Below, in pieces: positions 28,100 to 36,476 of a DNA stretch of 64,000 bases. The notes below the pieces were generated by a model that searched no databases, was not told the origin of the DNA, and saw nothing but the letters and a program-made list of their open reading frames with translations. The position numbers and the translations under genes are program-made. How positions within the stretch are numbered: position 1 is the first letter of the stretch; every line of letters begins with the position of its first letter. This stretch comes from Sphingomonas sp. DG1-23 (lineage in GTDB: Bacteria > Pseudomonadota > Alphaproteobacteria > Sphingomonadales > Sphingomonadaceae), in the NCBI RefSeq assembly GCF_030730875.1, contig NZ_JAVAMA010000006.1:124001-188000 (forward strand). The letters run 5' to 3'.

Positions 28100-29251
28100 A
28101 TGATCACGCGTCGCAACTTCGTCGCGCTGGGCGCTTCCGCGGTTTTCGCATCCGGGTTCGGCGCGCCGATGGTGCTCGCCAAGGCCGCCACCCAGCGCCG
28201 GTTCGTCTTCATCATCCAGCGCGGCGCCGCTGACGGGCTCGGGACGCTCGCCCCGCTGGGCGATCCGGCCTTTGCCGGGCAGCGCGGGGTGCTGGCGCAG
28301 GATTTCGCGGCGGCGCCGAAGCTGGATTCCACGTTCGCGCTGCATCCGGCGATGGCCAATCTGCACGGGCTGTATCAGGCGAAGCAGGCGCTGTTCGTTC
28401 ACGCGGTGGCCTCGCCCTATCGCGAGCGCTCGCATTTCGACGGGCAGAACGTGCTCGAGACCGGCGGCAGCAGCGCCTATGCGCTCAAGGACGGTTGGCT
28501 CAACCGGTTGCTGTCGCTGCTCCCGACCGAAGACCGGGCGATCGCGCTCGCCGCGACGATCCCGATGGCGCTGCGCGGTCCGGCCGAGGTGGCGAGCTAC
28601 GCGCCCTCGGCGCTGCCCGATGCATCGGACGATCTGCTTGCACGGGTCTCGGCGATGTATCGCGAGGATGCGCAGCTTCATGCAATCTGGGAACAGGCGA
28701 TCGCGACGCGGACGCTGACCAGCGATCTCGCCGCCGACAATGGCCGCAACGCCGCCGCGACCGGCGCGCTCGCCGCCAAATTGCTCGCGGCCGAGGGTGG
28801 CGCGCGAATCGCGATGATCGAGACCGGCGGCTGGGACACCCACGCCCAGCAGCGCGGGCGGCTCGCCGGGCAGCTCAAGGGGCTCGACGCGATGGTCGGC
28901 GCGATCCGCACGGGGCTGGGTCCGCTCTGGGCGGATACGCTGGTGGTGGTCGCCACCGAGTTCGGCCGGACGGTGAAGGTCAACGGCACGCAGGGGACCG
29001 ATCACGGCACCGGAGCGCTGGCGATGCTGATGGGCGGGGCGGTGAATGGCGGTCGGGTAATGGCGGACTGGCCGGGGCTCTCGGATGCCGCCTTGCATGA
29101 CGGGCGCGATCTTCGCCCGACGACGGGACTGGATGGGCTGCTCAACAGCGCCGTCGCCGCGCACTTCGATCTCTTGCCCGTGCGGGCGGCGCAGAAGTTG
29201 TTCCCCGACATGAAAAGCGCCGGCATCATGAAGGATCTGGTGCGGGGATGA
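28100..29251 (+). CDS. DUF1501 family protein (Tat-exported)
   Basis: A 383-residue protein with a twin-arginine signal (ITRRNFVALGASAVFAS). The alkaline-phosphatase-like DUF1501 core shows HFDGQNVLETG, ETGGWDTHAQQ and EFGRTVKVNGTQGTDHG, which carry likely metal ligands (Asp, His). A sulfatase/phosphatase-like fold is known for the family, but the substrate is not. It forms an operon with the DUF1800 gene. Its dependence on Tat fits the tatABC genes about 5 kb downstream. Confidence 0.9.
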   Translation: MITRRNFVALGASAVFASGFGAPMVLAKAATQRRFVFIIQRGAADGLGTLAPLGDPAFAGQRGVLAQDFAAAPKLDSTFALHPAMANLHGLYQAKQALFVHAVASPYRERSHFDGQNVLETGGSSAYALKDGWLNRLLSLLPTEDRAIALAATIPMALRGPAEVASYAPSALPDASDDLLARVSAMYREDAQLHAIWEQAIATRTLTSDLAADNGRNAAATGALAAKLLAAEGGARIAMIETGGWDTHAQQRGRLAGQLKGLDAMVGAIRTGLGPLWADTLVVVATEFGRTVKVNGTQGTDHGTGALAMLMGGAVNGGRVMADWPGLSDAALHDGRDLRPTTGLDGLLNSAVAAHFDLLPVRAAQKLFPDMKSAGIMKDLVRG

Positions 29252-29305
29252 CGGGAGAGAGGCATTCGGCTAAGGCGCCGGCTCTCGTTCACTGTTGGAA
29301 CCGCA

Positions 29306-31030
29306 ATGACTCTCTACGTCCGTTTTGCCGCGCACCTTGATTCCGCTCTCGACGCGCTCGTCGCCGCAGGCGGCCTGCCTGCCGGACTGGAGCGCCGCGC
29401 GGTCACGGTCGAGCCGCCGCGCGACGCCAGCCACGGCGATCTCGCGACCAACGCGGCGATGGTGCTCGCCAAGCCGGCGGGGACCAATCCGCGCGCGCTC
29501 GCGGAGAAGATCGCCGGTGAACTGGAGAAGCTGGACGGAGTCTCGGCAGTGTCGGTGGCGGGGCCGGGATTCATCAACCTGACGCTGACCGACGACACCT
29601 GGCGTGGCGAGCTCGACGCGATCCTCGCGGCCGAGGGGGATTATGGCCGTTCGACGATCGGTGCGGGCGCGACGGTCAATGTCGAATATGTCTCGGCCAA
29701 TCCGACCGGCCCGATGCACATGGGGCATTGCCGCGGCGCGGTGGTCGGCGATGCGCTCGCCAGCCTGCTCGAATTCGCCGGGCACAAGGTGGTGCGCGAA
29801 TATTATGTCAACGATGCGGGCGGGCAGGTCGACGTGCTCGCCCGCTCGGCGCACCTGCGGTACCGCGAGGCGCTGGGCGAGACGATCGAGATCCCCGAGG
29901 GTCTTTATCCGGGCGAGTATCTGAAGCCGGTCGGCGAGAAGCTCGCCGCCGAATATGGCGACAAGTTCGTCGGCCAGCCAGAGGACGCGTGGCTCGCATT
30001 GTTCCGCAAGGAAGCGGTGGCGTCGATGCTGGTGATGATCAAGGCCGATCTCGCCTTGCTCGGCATCCATCACGACCTGTTCTCGTCCGAGGCCGAATTG
30101 CAGGCGGCGGGCAAGCCCGAGGCCGCCGAGGCGTGGCTGCGCGAGCGCGACCTCGTCTATGATGGCGTGCTCGAGGCGCCCAAGGGCGAGACTCCCGAGG
30201 ATTGGGAGCCGGTCGAGCTGCCTTTGTTCCGCTCGACGCAGTTCGGTGACGATCAGGACCGGCCGATCAAGAAATCGAACGGGCAATGGACCTATTTCGG
30301 CGCCGACCTCGCTTACCATTTCCAGAAGGCGCAGGCGGCCGACCAATTGATCGACATCTGGGGCGCCGATCATGCCGGCACGGTCAAGCGGATCGTCGCC
30401 GCGGTGCAGGCGCTGACCGGGGGCAAGACCCGGTTCGACGTCAAGCTGGTGCAGATGGTGCGGCTGCTCCGCGCCGGCGAGCCGGTGAAAATGTCCAAGC
30501 GTTCCGGCAACTTCGTCACGCTTGCTGACGTCGTGAACGAAGTCGGCAAGGATGTGGTGCGCTTCACCATGCTGACTCGCAAGGCCGATGCCCAGATGGA
30601 CTTCGATTTCGCCAAGGTGGTCGAGGCTTCGAAGGACAATCCGGTCTTCTATGTGAATTACGCCCATGCCCGGATCGCCTCGCTCCACCGCAAGGCGGGG
30701 GAGGCGGGGATTTCGTGCGCCAGCGCCGATCTGTCCCTGCTTGATACGGAAGAGCTGGCGCTGGTGAAGCTCGCGGCGCAGTTTCCGCGGGTGGTCGAGG
30801 GTGCCGCGCTGGCGCGCGAGCCGCATAGAATTGCCTTTTATCTCTATGACTTGTCGGCCGCTCTCCATGCTTTGTGGAATGTCGGAAACGACCGGCCCGA
30901 ACGTCGCTTCCTGCTCGCCGATCAGCCTGGGCTGACCTGCGCGCGGCTGTTCTTGGCGCGCGGCGTGGGACAGATTATCCGTAATGGTCTAGGTCTCATG
31001 GGTGTCGAGGCCGTGCAGGAGATGCACTAG
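29306..31030 (+). CDS. argS: Arginyl-tRNA synthetase
   Basis: A 574-residue class I synthetase. The HIGH-type motif is HMGH at residues 138-141 in SANPTGPMHMGHCRG. KMSKR stands at residues 395-399; many ArgRS lack this motif, so its presence is worth noting. The N-terminal additional domain and the C-terminal DALR anticodon-binding helices (YDLSAALHALWNVG) are complete. It charges tRNA-Arg in the cytoplasm. Confidence 0.96.
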   Translation: MTLYVRFAAHLDSALDALVAAGGLPAGLERRAVTVEPPRDASHGDLATNAAMVLAKPAGTNPRALAEKIAGELEKLDGVSAVSVAGPGFINLTLTDDTWRGELDAILAAEGDYGRSTIGAGATVNVEYVSANPTGPMHMGHCRGAVVGDALASLLEFAGHKVVREYYVNDAGGQVDVLARSAHLRYREALGETIEIPEGLYPGEYLKPVGEKLAAEYGDKFVGQPEDAWLALFRKEAVASMLVMIKADLALLGIHHDLFSSEAELQAAGKPEAAEAWLRERDLVYDGVLEAPKGETPEDWEPVELPLFRSTQFGDDQDRPIKKSNGQWTYFGADLAYHFQKAQAADQLIDIWGADHAGTVKRIVAAVQALTGGKTRFDVKLVQMVRLLRAGEPVKMSKRSGNFVTLADVVNEVGKDVVRFTMLTRKADAQMDFDFAKVVEASKDNPVFYVNYAHARIASLHRKAGEAGISCASADLSLLDTEELALVKLAAQFPRVVEGAALAREPHRIAFYLYDLSAALHALWNVGNDRPERRFLLADQPGLTCARLFLARGVGQIIRNGLGLMGVEAVQEMH

Positions 31031-31031
31031 A

Positions 31032-31754
31032 ATGAACCTGCGTACGGGCGAATATGACGAGCAGGATCGACTTCCCTGGCTGGAAACCGCCGAGGAAGAT
31101 TATCCGCGGGACCATTCGGCCGCGCGCTTCATGCTGCTGGCGGTGCTGGCGCTTGCCGTGGTCGGGTTCGTCGCGGTCGGCTATCTCTGGTATCAGCGCC
31201 AGCAGACGGTGGGCACCGGCAATGGCGAGCTGATCAAGGCCCCGGCCGGCGACTACAAGGTCAAGCCCGACGAGCCCGGCGGGATGAAGGCCGAAGGCGA
31301 GGGCGACACGGTGTTCGCGACCAGCCAGGGCGCGGCGAGCAATTCGAGCATCAATGTCGGCGCGATTGCCGAGACGCCGGTACAGGGCACCCGCGCTGCG
31401 GCGGCGGGGAGCACGGCGCCGGGCACCAAGAACGTCAAGCTTGCGATCCCAAGCGCCAGCACGACCGGCGAGAATGCGCCGGCGGCGGGCGCGCGGCCCG
31501 CGACGGCGCGGCCGGGCTCGGGTTCGCTGATCCAGCTCGGCGCGTTTCCGGACGAGGCCGGCGCCAATGTCGCCTGGGCGCGGCTGTCGAAGCGGTTCGG
31601 CTATCTCGCACCACTCGGCAAATCGGTCGAGCGCGGTGAGGCCAATGGCCGCATCGTCTGGCGGTTGCGGGTGAACGCCGGCAGCAACCCGCAGGCGCGC
31701 GAGCTGTGCGGACGGCTTAAGGTCGCGGGCGAGAATTGCTTCATCGCGAATTGA
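31032..31754 (+). CDS. SPOR-domain membrane protein
   Basis: A 240-residue bitopic protein. A cytoplasmic end of about 35 residues (EYDEQDRLPWLETAEED) precedes one transmembrane helix (about residues 36-57), then a low-complexity Ala/Gly/Thr linker and a C-terminal SPOR domain (SLIQLGAFPDEAGANVAW to the end). ATG 31032 is one base after the argS stop. The argS-SPOR-nagZ order recurs in alphaproteobacteria. It probably binds septal peptidoglycan. Confidence 0.88.
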   Translation: MNLRTGEYDEQDRLPWLETAEEDYPRDHSAARFMLLAVLALAVVGFVAVGYLWYQRQQTVGTGNGELIKAPAGDYKVKPDEPGGMKAEGEGDTVFATSQGAASNSSINVGAIAETPVQGTRAAAAGSTAPGTKNVKLAIPSASTTGENAPAAGARPATARPGSGSLIQLGAFPDEAGANVAWARLSKRFGYLAPLGKSVERGEANGRIVWRLRVNAGSNPQARELCGRLKVAGENCFIAN

Positions 31755-31770
31755 CGGCGGGGCGGAAGAT

Positions 31771-31842
31771 CCGTTCGGCCTGAGCTTGTCGAAGGCCGGT
31801 CTCCGCGTGGCTATCGCCCTTCGACAGGCTCAGGGCGAACGG
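31771..31842. repeat. Imperfect inverted repeat upstream of nagZ
   Basis: Arms 31771-31796 and 31816-31842 are reverse complements apart from two substitutions and one extra base. The arms contain CCTGAGCTTGTCGAAGG and its complement, a motif I associate with repeated intergenic elements in sphingomonads. A lone half-copy of the core is near 24878. It can form a long hairpin and may end the argS-SPOR transcript. Confidence 0.8.
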
Positions 31843-31888
31843 GGATATCGTCTTTCCCCTTTCCCATGGGATTGGCTAAGGGGCGTGC

Positions 31889-32896
31889 ATGAAACCGGTA
31901 ATCTTCGGCGTCTCGGGCCATGAACTGACCTCCGACGAGCGCGCCTTTTTCAAAGCGGCCGATCCGCTCGGCTACATCCTGTTCAGGCGCAATTGCGGCA
32001 CCGTCGCGCAGATGAAGGCGCTGACCGACAGCCTGCGCGCACTCTCGGGCCGCGCCGACCTGCCGATCCTGATCGATCAGGAAGGCGGGCGCGTGGCGCG
32101 GATGGTGCCGCCCGAATGGCCGGCCTTCCCGGCGGGCGCGGCATTCGATGCGCTGTACGACGTCGCGCCGATCTCGGCGATCGAGGCGGCGCGCGCGAAC
32201 GGACAGGCGCTGGCGATGATGCTCGCCGAAGTCGGGGTGAACGTGAATTGCGCGCCGTTGCTCGACGTGCGTCAGGCCGATGTGACTCCGGCGATCGGCG
32301 ATCGTGCGTTCGGCGGCGACCCGATGCGGGTCGCCGCGCTCGGGCAGGCGATGCTCGAGGGGATGCGCCGGGGCGGCGTGGTCGGCGTGGTCAAGCACGT
32401 GCCGGGGCATGGCCGGGCGCTGGTCGACAGTCATTACGATTTGCCGCACGTCAAGGTGGATGCGGCGGCGCTCGAGAGCGATCTCGAGCCGTTCACGCGG
32501 CTCGCCGATGCGCCGATGGGGATGACCTGTCATGTCGTGTTCGAGGCGTGGGACCCCGAGCTGCCCGCGACTCTTTCGTCCGAGGTGATTTCGGAGATCA
32601 TTCGCGGGCGGATCGGCTTCGACGGGCTGTTGATGACCGATGACATCGACATGAAGGCGCTGTCGGGCACCGCGGGTGAGAAGGCGTCGCGAGCGCTCGC
32701 CGCCGGGTGCGACGTGGTGCTCGATTGCTGGGCGCGGATGGACGAGATGGTCGAGATTGCCGGTCTGATCGGCGACGCCACGCCGGAATGCGTCGCGCGG
32801 CTGGAACGGGCGATGGCGACGATTGCGGGCACGAGCGAGACGGGCGATTTCGATGCGCTGATCGCCAAAAGGGATGCGTTGCTGGCGCTGGTCTAG
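31889..32896 (+). CDS. nagZ: Beta-N-acetylhexosaminidase (peptidoglycan recycling)
   Basis: A 335-residue GH3 enzyme without a signal peptide, as expected for cytoplasmic NagZ. ILIDQEGGRVARM lines the active site and KHVPGHGRALVDSH carries the His/Asp general acid-base loop; the nucleophile Asp lies in LLMTDDIDM. It removes GlcNAc from recycled anhydro-muropeptides. It is flanked on both sides by inverted-repeat elements. Confidence 0.93.
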   Translation: MKPVIFGVSGHELTSDERAFFKAADPLGYILFRRNCGTVAQMKALTDSLRALSGRADLPILIDQEGGRVARMVPPEWPAFPAGAAFDALYDVAPISAIEAARANGQALAMMLAEVGVNVNCAPLLDVRQADVTPAIGDRAFGGDPMRVAALGQAMLEGMRRGGVVGVVKHVPGHGRALVDSHYDLPHVKVDAAALESDLEPFTRLADAPMGMTCHVVFEAWDPELPATLSSEVISEIIRGRIGFDGLLMTDDIDMKALSGTAGEKASRALAAGCDVVLDCWARMDEMVEIAGLIGDATPECVARLERAMATIAGTSETGDFDALIAKRDALLALV

Positions 32897-32901
32897 CCTT
32901 T

Positions 32902-33008
32902 CGTCACCCCGGCCTCGTGCCGGGGTCCACCGTGCGGCGCTGGCTGCCCTCGAGGCACTAGCTTTTCCGCCGCGGATGCGTGGACCCCGGCACGAGGACG
33001 GGGTGACG
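32902..33008. repeat. 29-bp inverted repeat (28/29 match) between nagZ and scpA
   Basis: Arms 32902-32930 and 32980-33008 are reverse complements with one mismatch, separated by about 49 bases. The core (GTCACCCCGG and CCGGGGTCCAC) is a common intergenic repeat type in sphingomonad genomes and resembles a small MITE or REP-type element. It is a different family from the repeats at 9331 and 31771. Confidence 0.8.
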
Positions 33009-33068
33009 GTTTGGGTTCGTCATGGTTGGGGAATGACAGCCGCGGTCGCCTCTGCTTAACTCGCCGCG

Positions 33069-33803
33069 ATGAGCGACGCCGCAGACGACACCCTCAAGAT
33101 CGATATCGAGGGCTGGGAAGGCCCGCTCGACCTGTTGCTCGCGCTCGCGCGCAACCAGAAGGTCGATTTGCGGCAGATCTCGATCCTCGAGCTGGTCGAG
33201 CAGTATCTGGCCTTCGTCAATCAGGCGCGCGCGTTGCGGCTTGAGCTCGCGGCGGACTATCTCGTGATGGCGGCGTGGCTGGCCTATCTCAAATCCGCGC
33301 TGCTGCTGCCGCGCAACCCGGAGGAGACGCCGAGTCCCGAGGAACTGGCGCTGCGCCTGCAACTGCGGCTCGAACGATTGAATGCGATGCGCGAGGCCGG
33401 CGCGCGGCTGGTGGCGCGCGACCGGCTGGGCCGCGACGTATTCCTGCGCGGCAGCCCGGAGGGGCTGCGCGTGGTGCGCAAAGGGCGGTACGAGGCCGAG
33501 ATCTACGATCTGATCGCGGCCTATGGCCGGATCAGCGCGCGGACCCGGCCGGTGATGCACGTCGTCGCGCAGCGCGACGTGATGACGCTCGAAGAGGCGA
33601 TCGAGCGGGTCTCGGCGCTGATCGGCGCGCGAATCGAGTGGAGCACGATCGAGACCTTTCTCCCCGAAGGCGCCAGCGGCACCTATCGCAAATCGGCGCT
33701 GGCCTCTTCGTTCGTCGCCGCGCTCGAGCTGGCGCGGCAGGGGCGGCTCGAGCTGCGCCAGAAATCGGCATTCGCGCCGCTCTATCTCAAGGCGAGCGCA
33801 TGA
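33069..33803 (+). CDS. scpA: ScpA, segregation and condensation kleisin
   Basis: A 244-residue kleisin that closes the SMC ring. The N-terminal block WEGPLDLLLALARNQKVDL is diagnostic, and LAADYLVMAAWLAYLKSALLL is the second conserved helix pair. The C-terminal winged helix binds the SMC head. It overlaps scpB by 4 nt. Confidence 0.94.
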   Translation: MSDAADDTLKIDIEGWEGPLDLLLALARNQKVDLRQISILELVEQYLAFVNQARALRLELAADYLVMAAWLAYLKSALLLPRNPEETPSPEELALRLQLRLERLNAMREAGARLVARDRLGRDVFLRGSPEGLRVVRKGRYEAEIYDLIAAYGRISARTRPVMHVVAQRDVMTLEEAIERVSALIGARIEWSTIETFLPEGASGTYRKSALASSFVAALELARQGRLELRQKSAFAPLYLKASA

Positions 33804-34390
33804 TTCCGCAGGACGATCTCGGCCGTGCCGTCGAAGCGGTGCTGTTCGCGTCCGAGCAGCCGATGACGGTCGACGAGATCAAGGCGCATATCGGCGCGGA
33901 GGCGGACGTGCGCGGGGCGCTGGCGGGACTGGAGGCGCTGTACGCGGGGCGAGGGATCGAACTGGTCCGCCGCGGCGAGCGCTGGCACTTCCAGACTGCC
34001 GCCGACCTCGCGCATCTGCTGCGGCGTGATCGCGAGGAGGCACGCAAGCTCAGCCGCGCGGGGATCGAGACGCTGGCGATCATCGCCTATCACGAGCCGG
34101 TCACGCGCGCCGAGATCGAGGCGATTCGCGGGGTGCAGATCTCCAAGGGCACGATCGACGTGCTGATGGAGGCGGGCTGGGTGCGGCCCGCGGGGCGGCG
34201 CGAAGTGCCGGGGCGCCCGCTCACCTACGCGACGACCGCGGGGTTTCTCAGCCAGTTCGGGCTCGCCAGCCGGCGCGACCTGCCGGGGATCGAGGATCTC
34301 AAGGCGGCGGGGCTGCTCGACCCGGTCGACCTCGCCTTCGAGGCGGCATTCGAGGACGAAGCGAGCGAAACTGTCACCGAAGCCGAATAG
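33800..34390 (+). CDS. scpB: ScpB, segregation and condensation protein
   Basis: A 196-residue protein of two winged helices. VEAVLFASEQPMT opens the first, and SRAGIETLAIIAYHEPVTR plus IEAIRGVQ the second, both typical of ScpB. ATG 33800 overlaps the scpA stop. It dimerises on ScpA within the condensin complex. The acidic tail is not conserved in the family. Confidence 0.94.
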   Translation: MIPQDDLGRAVEAVLFASEQPMTVDEIKAHIGAEADVRGALAGLEALYAGRGIELVRRGERWHFQTAADLAHLLRRDREEARKLSRAGIETLAIIAYHEPVTRAEIEAIRGVQISKGTIDVLMEAGWVRPAGRREVPGRPLTYATTAGFLSQFGLASRRDLPGIEDLKAAGLLDPVDLAFEAAFEDEASETVTEAE

Positions 34391-34482
34391 GGCTCGCGGA
34401 CCGATTCGCACGGCGGCTGTGCTAGCCGTTGCTCCCGGCGCGCGCCGCGCCTAGATAGACCCCCGATACGAGGAGAGTTCCC

Positions 34483-34725
34483 ATGGGTAGCATGAGCCTG
34501 ATGCACTGGCTGATCGTCGGTGTGCTGGTGATTCTTTTGTTCGGCGGCAGCCGTTTCTCCAACATGATGGGAGACGTCGCCAAGGGCATCAAGCAGTTCA
34601 AGAAGGGCATGGCCGAGGACGACGAGGAAAAGCCGGTTCCGCCGACGCGGATCGAAGGCAAACCCGCGCCGACGCCGGACGCGAGCTTCCAGACCGAAGC
34701 CGAGCGCACCCGCGAAGAGCGCTGA
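34483..34725 (+). CDS. tatA: TatA, twin-arginine translocase pore subunit
   Basis: An 80-residue protein with one N-terminal transmembrane helix ([20 protein letters not shown]), the FGGSR hinge and an amphipathic helix [15 protein letters not shown], then a charged tail. It is the standard TatA layout. GAGGAG lies upstream of ATG 34483. It is the first gene of tatABC and serves, among others, the Tat-signalled DUF1501 protein at 28100. Confidence 0.94.
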   Translation: MGSMSLMHWLIVGVLVILLFGGSRFSNMMGDVAKGIKQFKKGMAEDDEEKPVPPTRIEGKPAPTPDASFQTEAERTREER

Positions 34726-34786
34726 GCTTTTCGCATCCATCCATGTTTGATCCGCGCCTCGCGAGGCGCGCCCGAGGCAGTGCCGA

Positions 34787-35206
34787 ATGTTAGACGTAGC
34801 GCCGACCGAGTTGCTGCTTGTGGCCGTGGTGGCGCTGCTGGTGATCGGACCCAAGGACTTGCCCAAGGCGATGCGCTTCGTCGGCAAATGGGTCGGCAAG
34901 GCGCGGGGCGTGGCGCGCCAGTTCCGCTCGGGCTTCGACGCGATGGTGCGCGAATCCGAGCTGGCCGAGATGGAGAAGCAATGGGCGGCGGAGAATGAGC
35001 GGATCATGCGCGAGCATCCGCCGACGCCCGCGCTTCCCGCGCCGCAGCCCGAGCATTTCGCCCCTGCCGACGCCGACCCGGTCGATGCCGATCCGGTGAT
35101 GGTCGAGCAGCCGGCGCTTTTCTCCGAGCCGCCGGAAGACCCCGCGCCCAAGCCGAAGCGCACCCGCAAGCCCAAGGCCGCAGCCCCGGACGAGCCGCAA
35201 TCGTGA
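34787..35206 (+). CDS. tatB: TatB, twin-arginine translocase receptor subunit
   Basis: A 139-residue protein. Membrane helix at residues 6-21 ending in LVIGPKDLPKAMR, the TatB-type hinge with its Pro, followed by an amphipathic helix and an acidic/Pro-rich tail with a Lys-rich end (KPKRTRKPKA). It binds Tat signals together with TatC. It overlaps tatC by 4 nt. Confidence 0.93.
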   Translation: MLDVAPTELLLVAVVALLVIGPKDLPKAMRFVGKWVGKARGVARQFRSGFDAMVRESELAEMEKQWAAENERIMREHPPTPALPAPQPEHFAPADADPVDADPVMVEQPALFSEPPEDPAPKPKRTRKPKAAAPDEPQS

Positions 35207-35967
35207 ACGAGATCGACGACACCCAGGCGCCCTTGCTCGACCATCTCATCGAGCTCAGGCGCCGCCTTCTCTGGTCGCTCGCCGCATTGGTGGTGGCGTT
35301 CGGCGGCTGCCTCTATTTTGCGCGTCCGATCCTCGGGGTCCTCGTGGCGCCGCTCAAGGCTGCGGGACAGGTGACGATCATCAACACCGCGGTGACCGGC
35401 GGATTCATCGTCGAGCTCAAGGTGGCTTTCTTCGCCGCGCTGATGATCGCCTTTCCGGTGATCGCCAACCAATTGTGGCAATTCGTCGCGCCCGGGCTGT
35501 ACCGCAAGGAAAAGCGCGCCCTGTTGCCCTTCCTGCTCGCCACCCCGGTGCTGTTCCTCGCCGGCGCGAGCATGGCTTATTTCATCGCAATTCCGGTGGC
35601 GCTCAAATTCCTGCTCGGCTTCCAGGGCGAACTCGCCGGCGTGACCCAGCAGGCGCTGCCCGAAGTGAACGAGTATCTGAAGTTCGTGATGCAGTTCATC
35701 TTCGGCTTCGGACTGTCGTTCCTCATGCCGGTGCTGCTGATGCTGCTCGAGCATGCGGGAATCGTCACCTTCGAGCAGCTCAAGGGCGCGTGGCGCTATG
35801 CGGTGGTAGGCGCGTTTGCGATCTCGGCGGTGCTCACGCCGCCCGATGTCGGGTCGCAGCTGTTGCTCGCGATCCCGCTCGTCGCGCTCTATTTCCTCGC
35901 TCTGGTGGCGATCTGGTTCACCCGGCGGCGGCGCGAGCGAGCAGCCGAGAGCGAGCCGGTCGCCTGA
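35203..35967 (+). CDS. tatC: TatC, twin-arginine translocase core subunit
   Basis: A 254-residue protein with six transmembrane helices. The N-terminal LLDHLIELRRRL is the signal-binding region, FVAPGLYRKEKRALLPF the conserved first cytoplasmic loop. GTG 35203 overlaps the tatB stop. It recognises twin-arginine signals. A strong terminator follows. Confidence 0.95.
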   Translation: MNEIDDTQAPLLDHLIELRRRLLWSLAALVVAFGGCLYFARPILGVLVAPLKAAGQVTIINTAVTGGFIVELKVAFFAALMIAFPVIANQLWQFVAPGLYRKEKRALLPFLLATPVLFLAGASMAYFIAIPVALKFLLGFQGELAGVTQQALPEVNEYLKFVMQFIFGFGLSFLMPVLLMLLEHAGIVTFEQLKGAWRYAVVGAFAISAVLTPPDVGSQLLLAIPLVALYFLALVAIWFTRRRRERAAESEPVA

Positions 35968-35973
35968 TACGAA

Positions 35974-35999
35974 AAGCCCCTCCGCGCGGGGAGGGGCTT
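35974..35999. terminator. Terminator between tatC and the entericidin gene
   Basis: Arms 35974-35983 and 35990-35999 form a perfect 10-bp GC-rich stem with an A-run before and a T-rich stretch after, so it could serve both convergent genes. Confidence 0.75.
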
Positions 36000-36021
36000 C
36001 GTTGACGCCGAAGGGAACGGC

Positions 36022-36156
36022 TTATTTGGCGTCGTCCGCCGTCTTGGCGACGGTGTCGCCCGCGGACGAAACGTCGCGGCCGACGCCTTCGACCGTGTTG
36101 CAGGCCGAAACCAGAATCGCACCGGCGAGGGCGGCACAGGTCAAGATCTTGCGCAT
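36022..36156 (-). CDS. Entericidin-type small lipoprotein
   Basis: A 44-residue lipoprotein. ATG 36156 is preceded by GGAGAG; the signal RKILTCAALAGAILVSAC ends in a lipobox with Cys20 as the acylated residue, leaving a mature part of 25 residues (NTVEGVGRDVSSAGDTVAKT). This is the entericidin A/B family. In E. coli entericidins form an antidote/toxin lipoprotein pair tied to stationary phase; here only one is present. A possible weak EcfG-type promoter (GGAAC-N17-CATT) starts at 36211 on the - strand. Confidence 0.88.
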   Translation of the reverse strand: MRKILTCAALAGAILVSACNTVEGVGRDVSSAGDTVAKTADDAK

Positions 36157-36270
36157 TGAAACTCTCCAGCTTGTGGCGGGGAAGAAATGCCCGGACGCGT
36201 CAAATCGTTCCGCATCAGGCACGAAGGGCCATGGGCGGATCGGAAATTTCGATGTCGGGGGAAAGTGTTA

Positions 36271-36417
36271 GGCCCGGAAGCGTCACCGGGGGGGGGGAGG
36301 GTTGACGCTTCCGGGCCCATGTCTTGGATAGCGAGAGCGGGGGGGGCAAAAGGTCACTATCCGAATAGCAGAACGTGCATTGCGGGGGCGGGTTCCCGGC
36401 CCCTCACATTTTTTTTT
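36271..36417 (+). ncRNA. Candidate small RNA: G-looped hairpins ending in a T-tract
   Basis: Part of a 320-base gene-free interval (36157-36476). Arms 36271-36285 and 36303-36317 are a perfect 15-bp inverted repeat whose loop holds a run of ten G. A second stem (36326-36334 with 36354-36362, one mismatch) has a loop with eight G. A third GC-rich stem (about 36384-36403) is followed by nine T at 36409-36417, as in a Rho-independent terminator on the + strand. No protein is encoded. Read on the - strand the loops would be C-rich and could pair with ribosome sites. Downstream of the T-tract are short GGCCGGAA-type repeats up to 36470, just after the phyP-like stop. No promoter was identified; transcription is a guess. 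Confidence 0.35.
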
Positions 36418-36476
36418 GAAAAAAGTTCGGGCCGGAAAATCAGGCCGGAAGTCAGGCCAGAAATCGGGTCAAAAAA

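Noticed and set aside
36288..36297. Ten-G run as a sequencing artefact
   Set aside because: Cannot be excluded, but the perfect 15-bp arms on both sides do not depend on the run length, so the structure was kept as a candidate.
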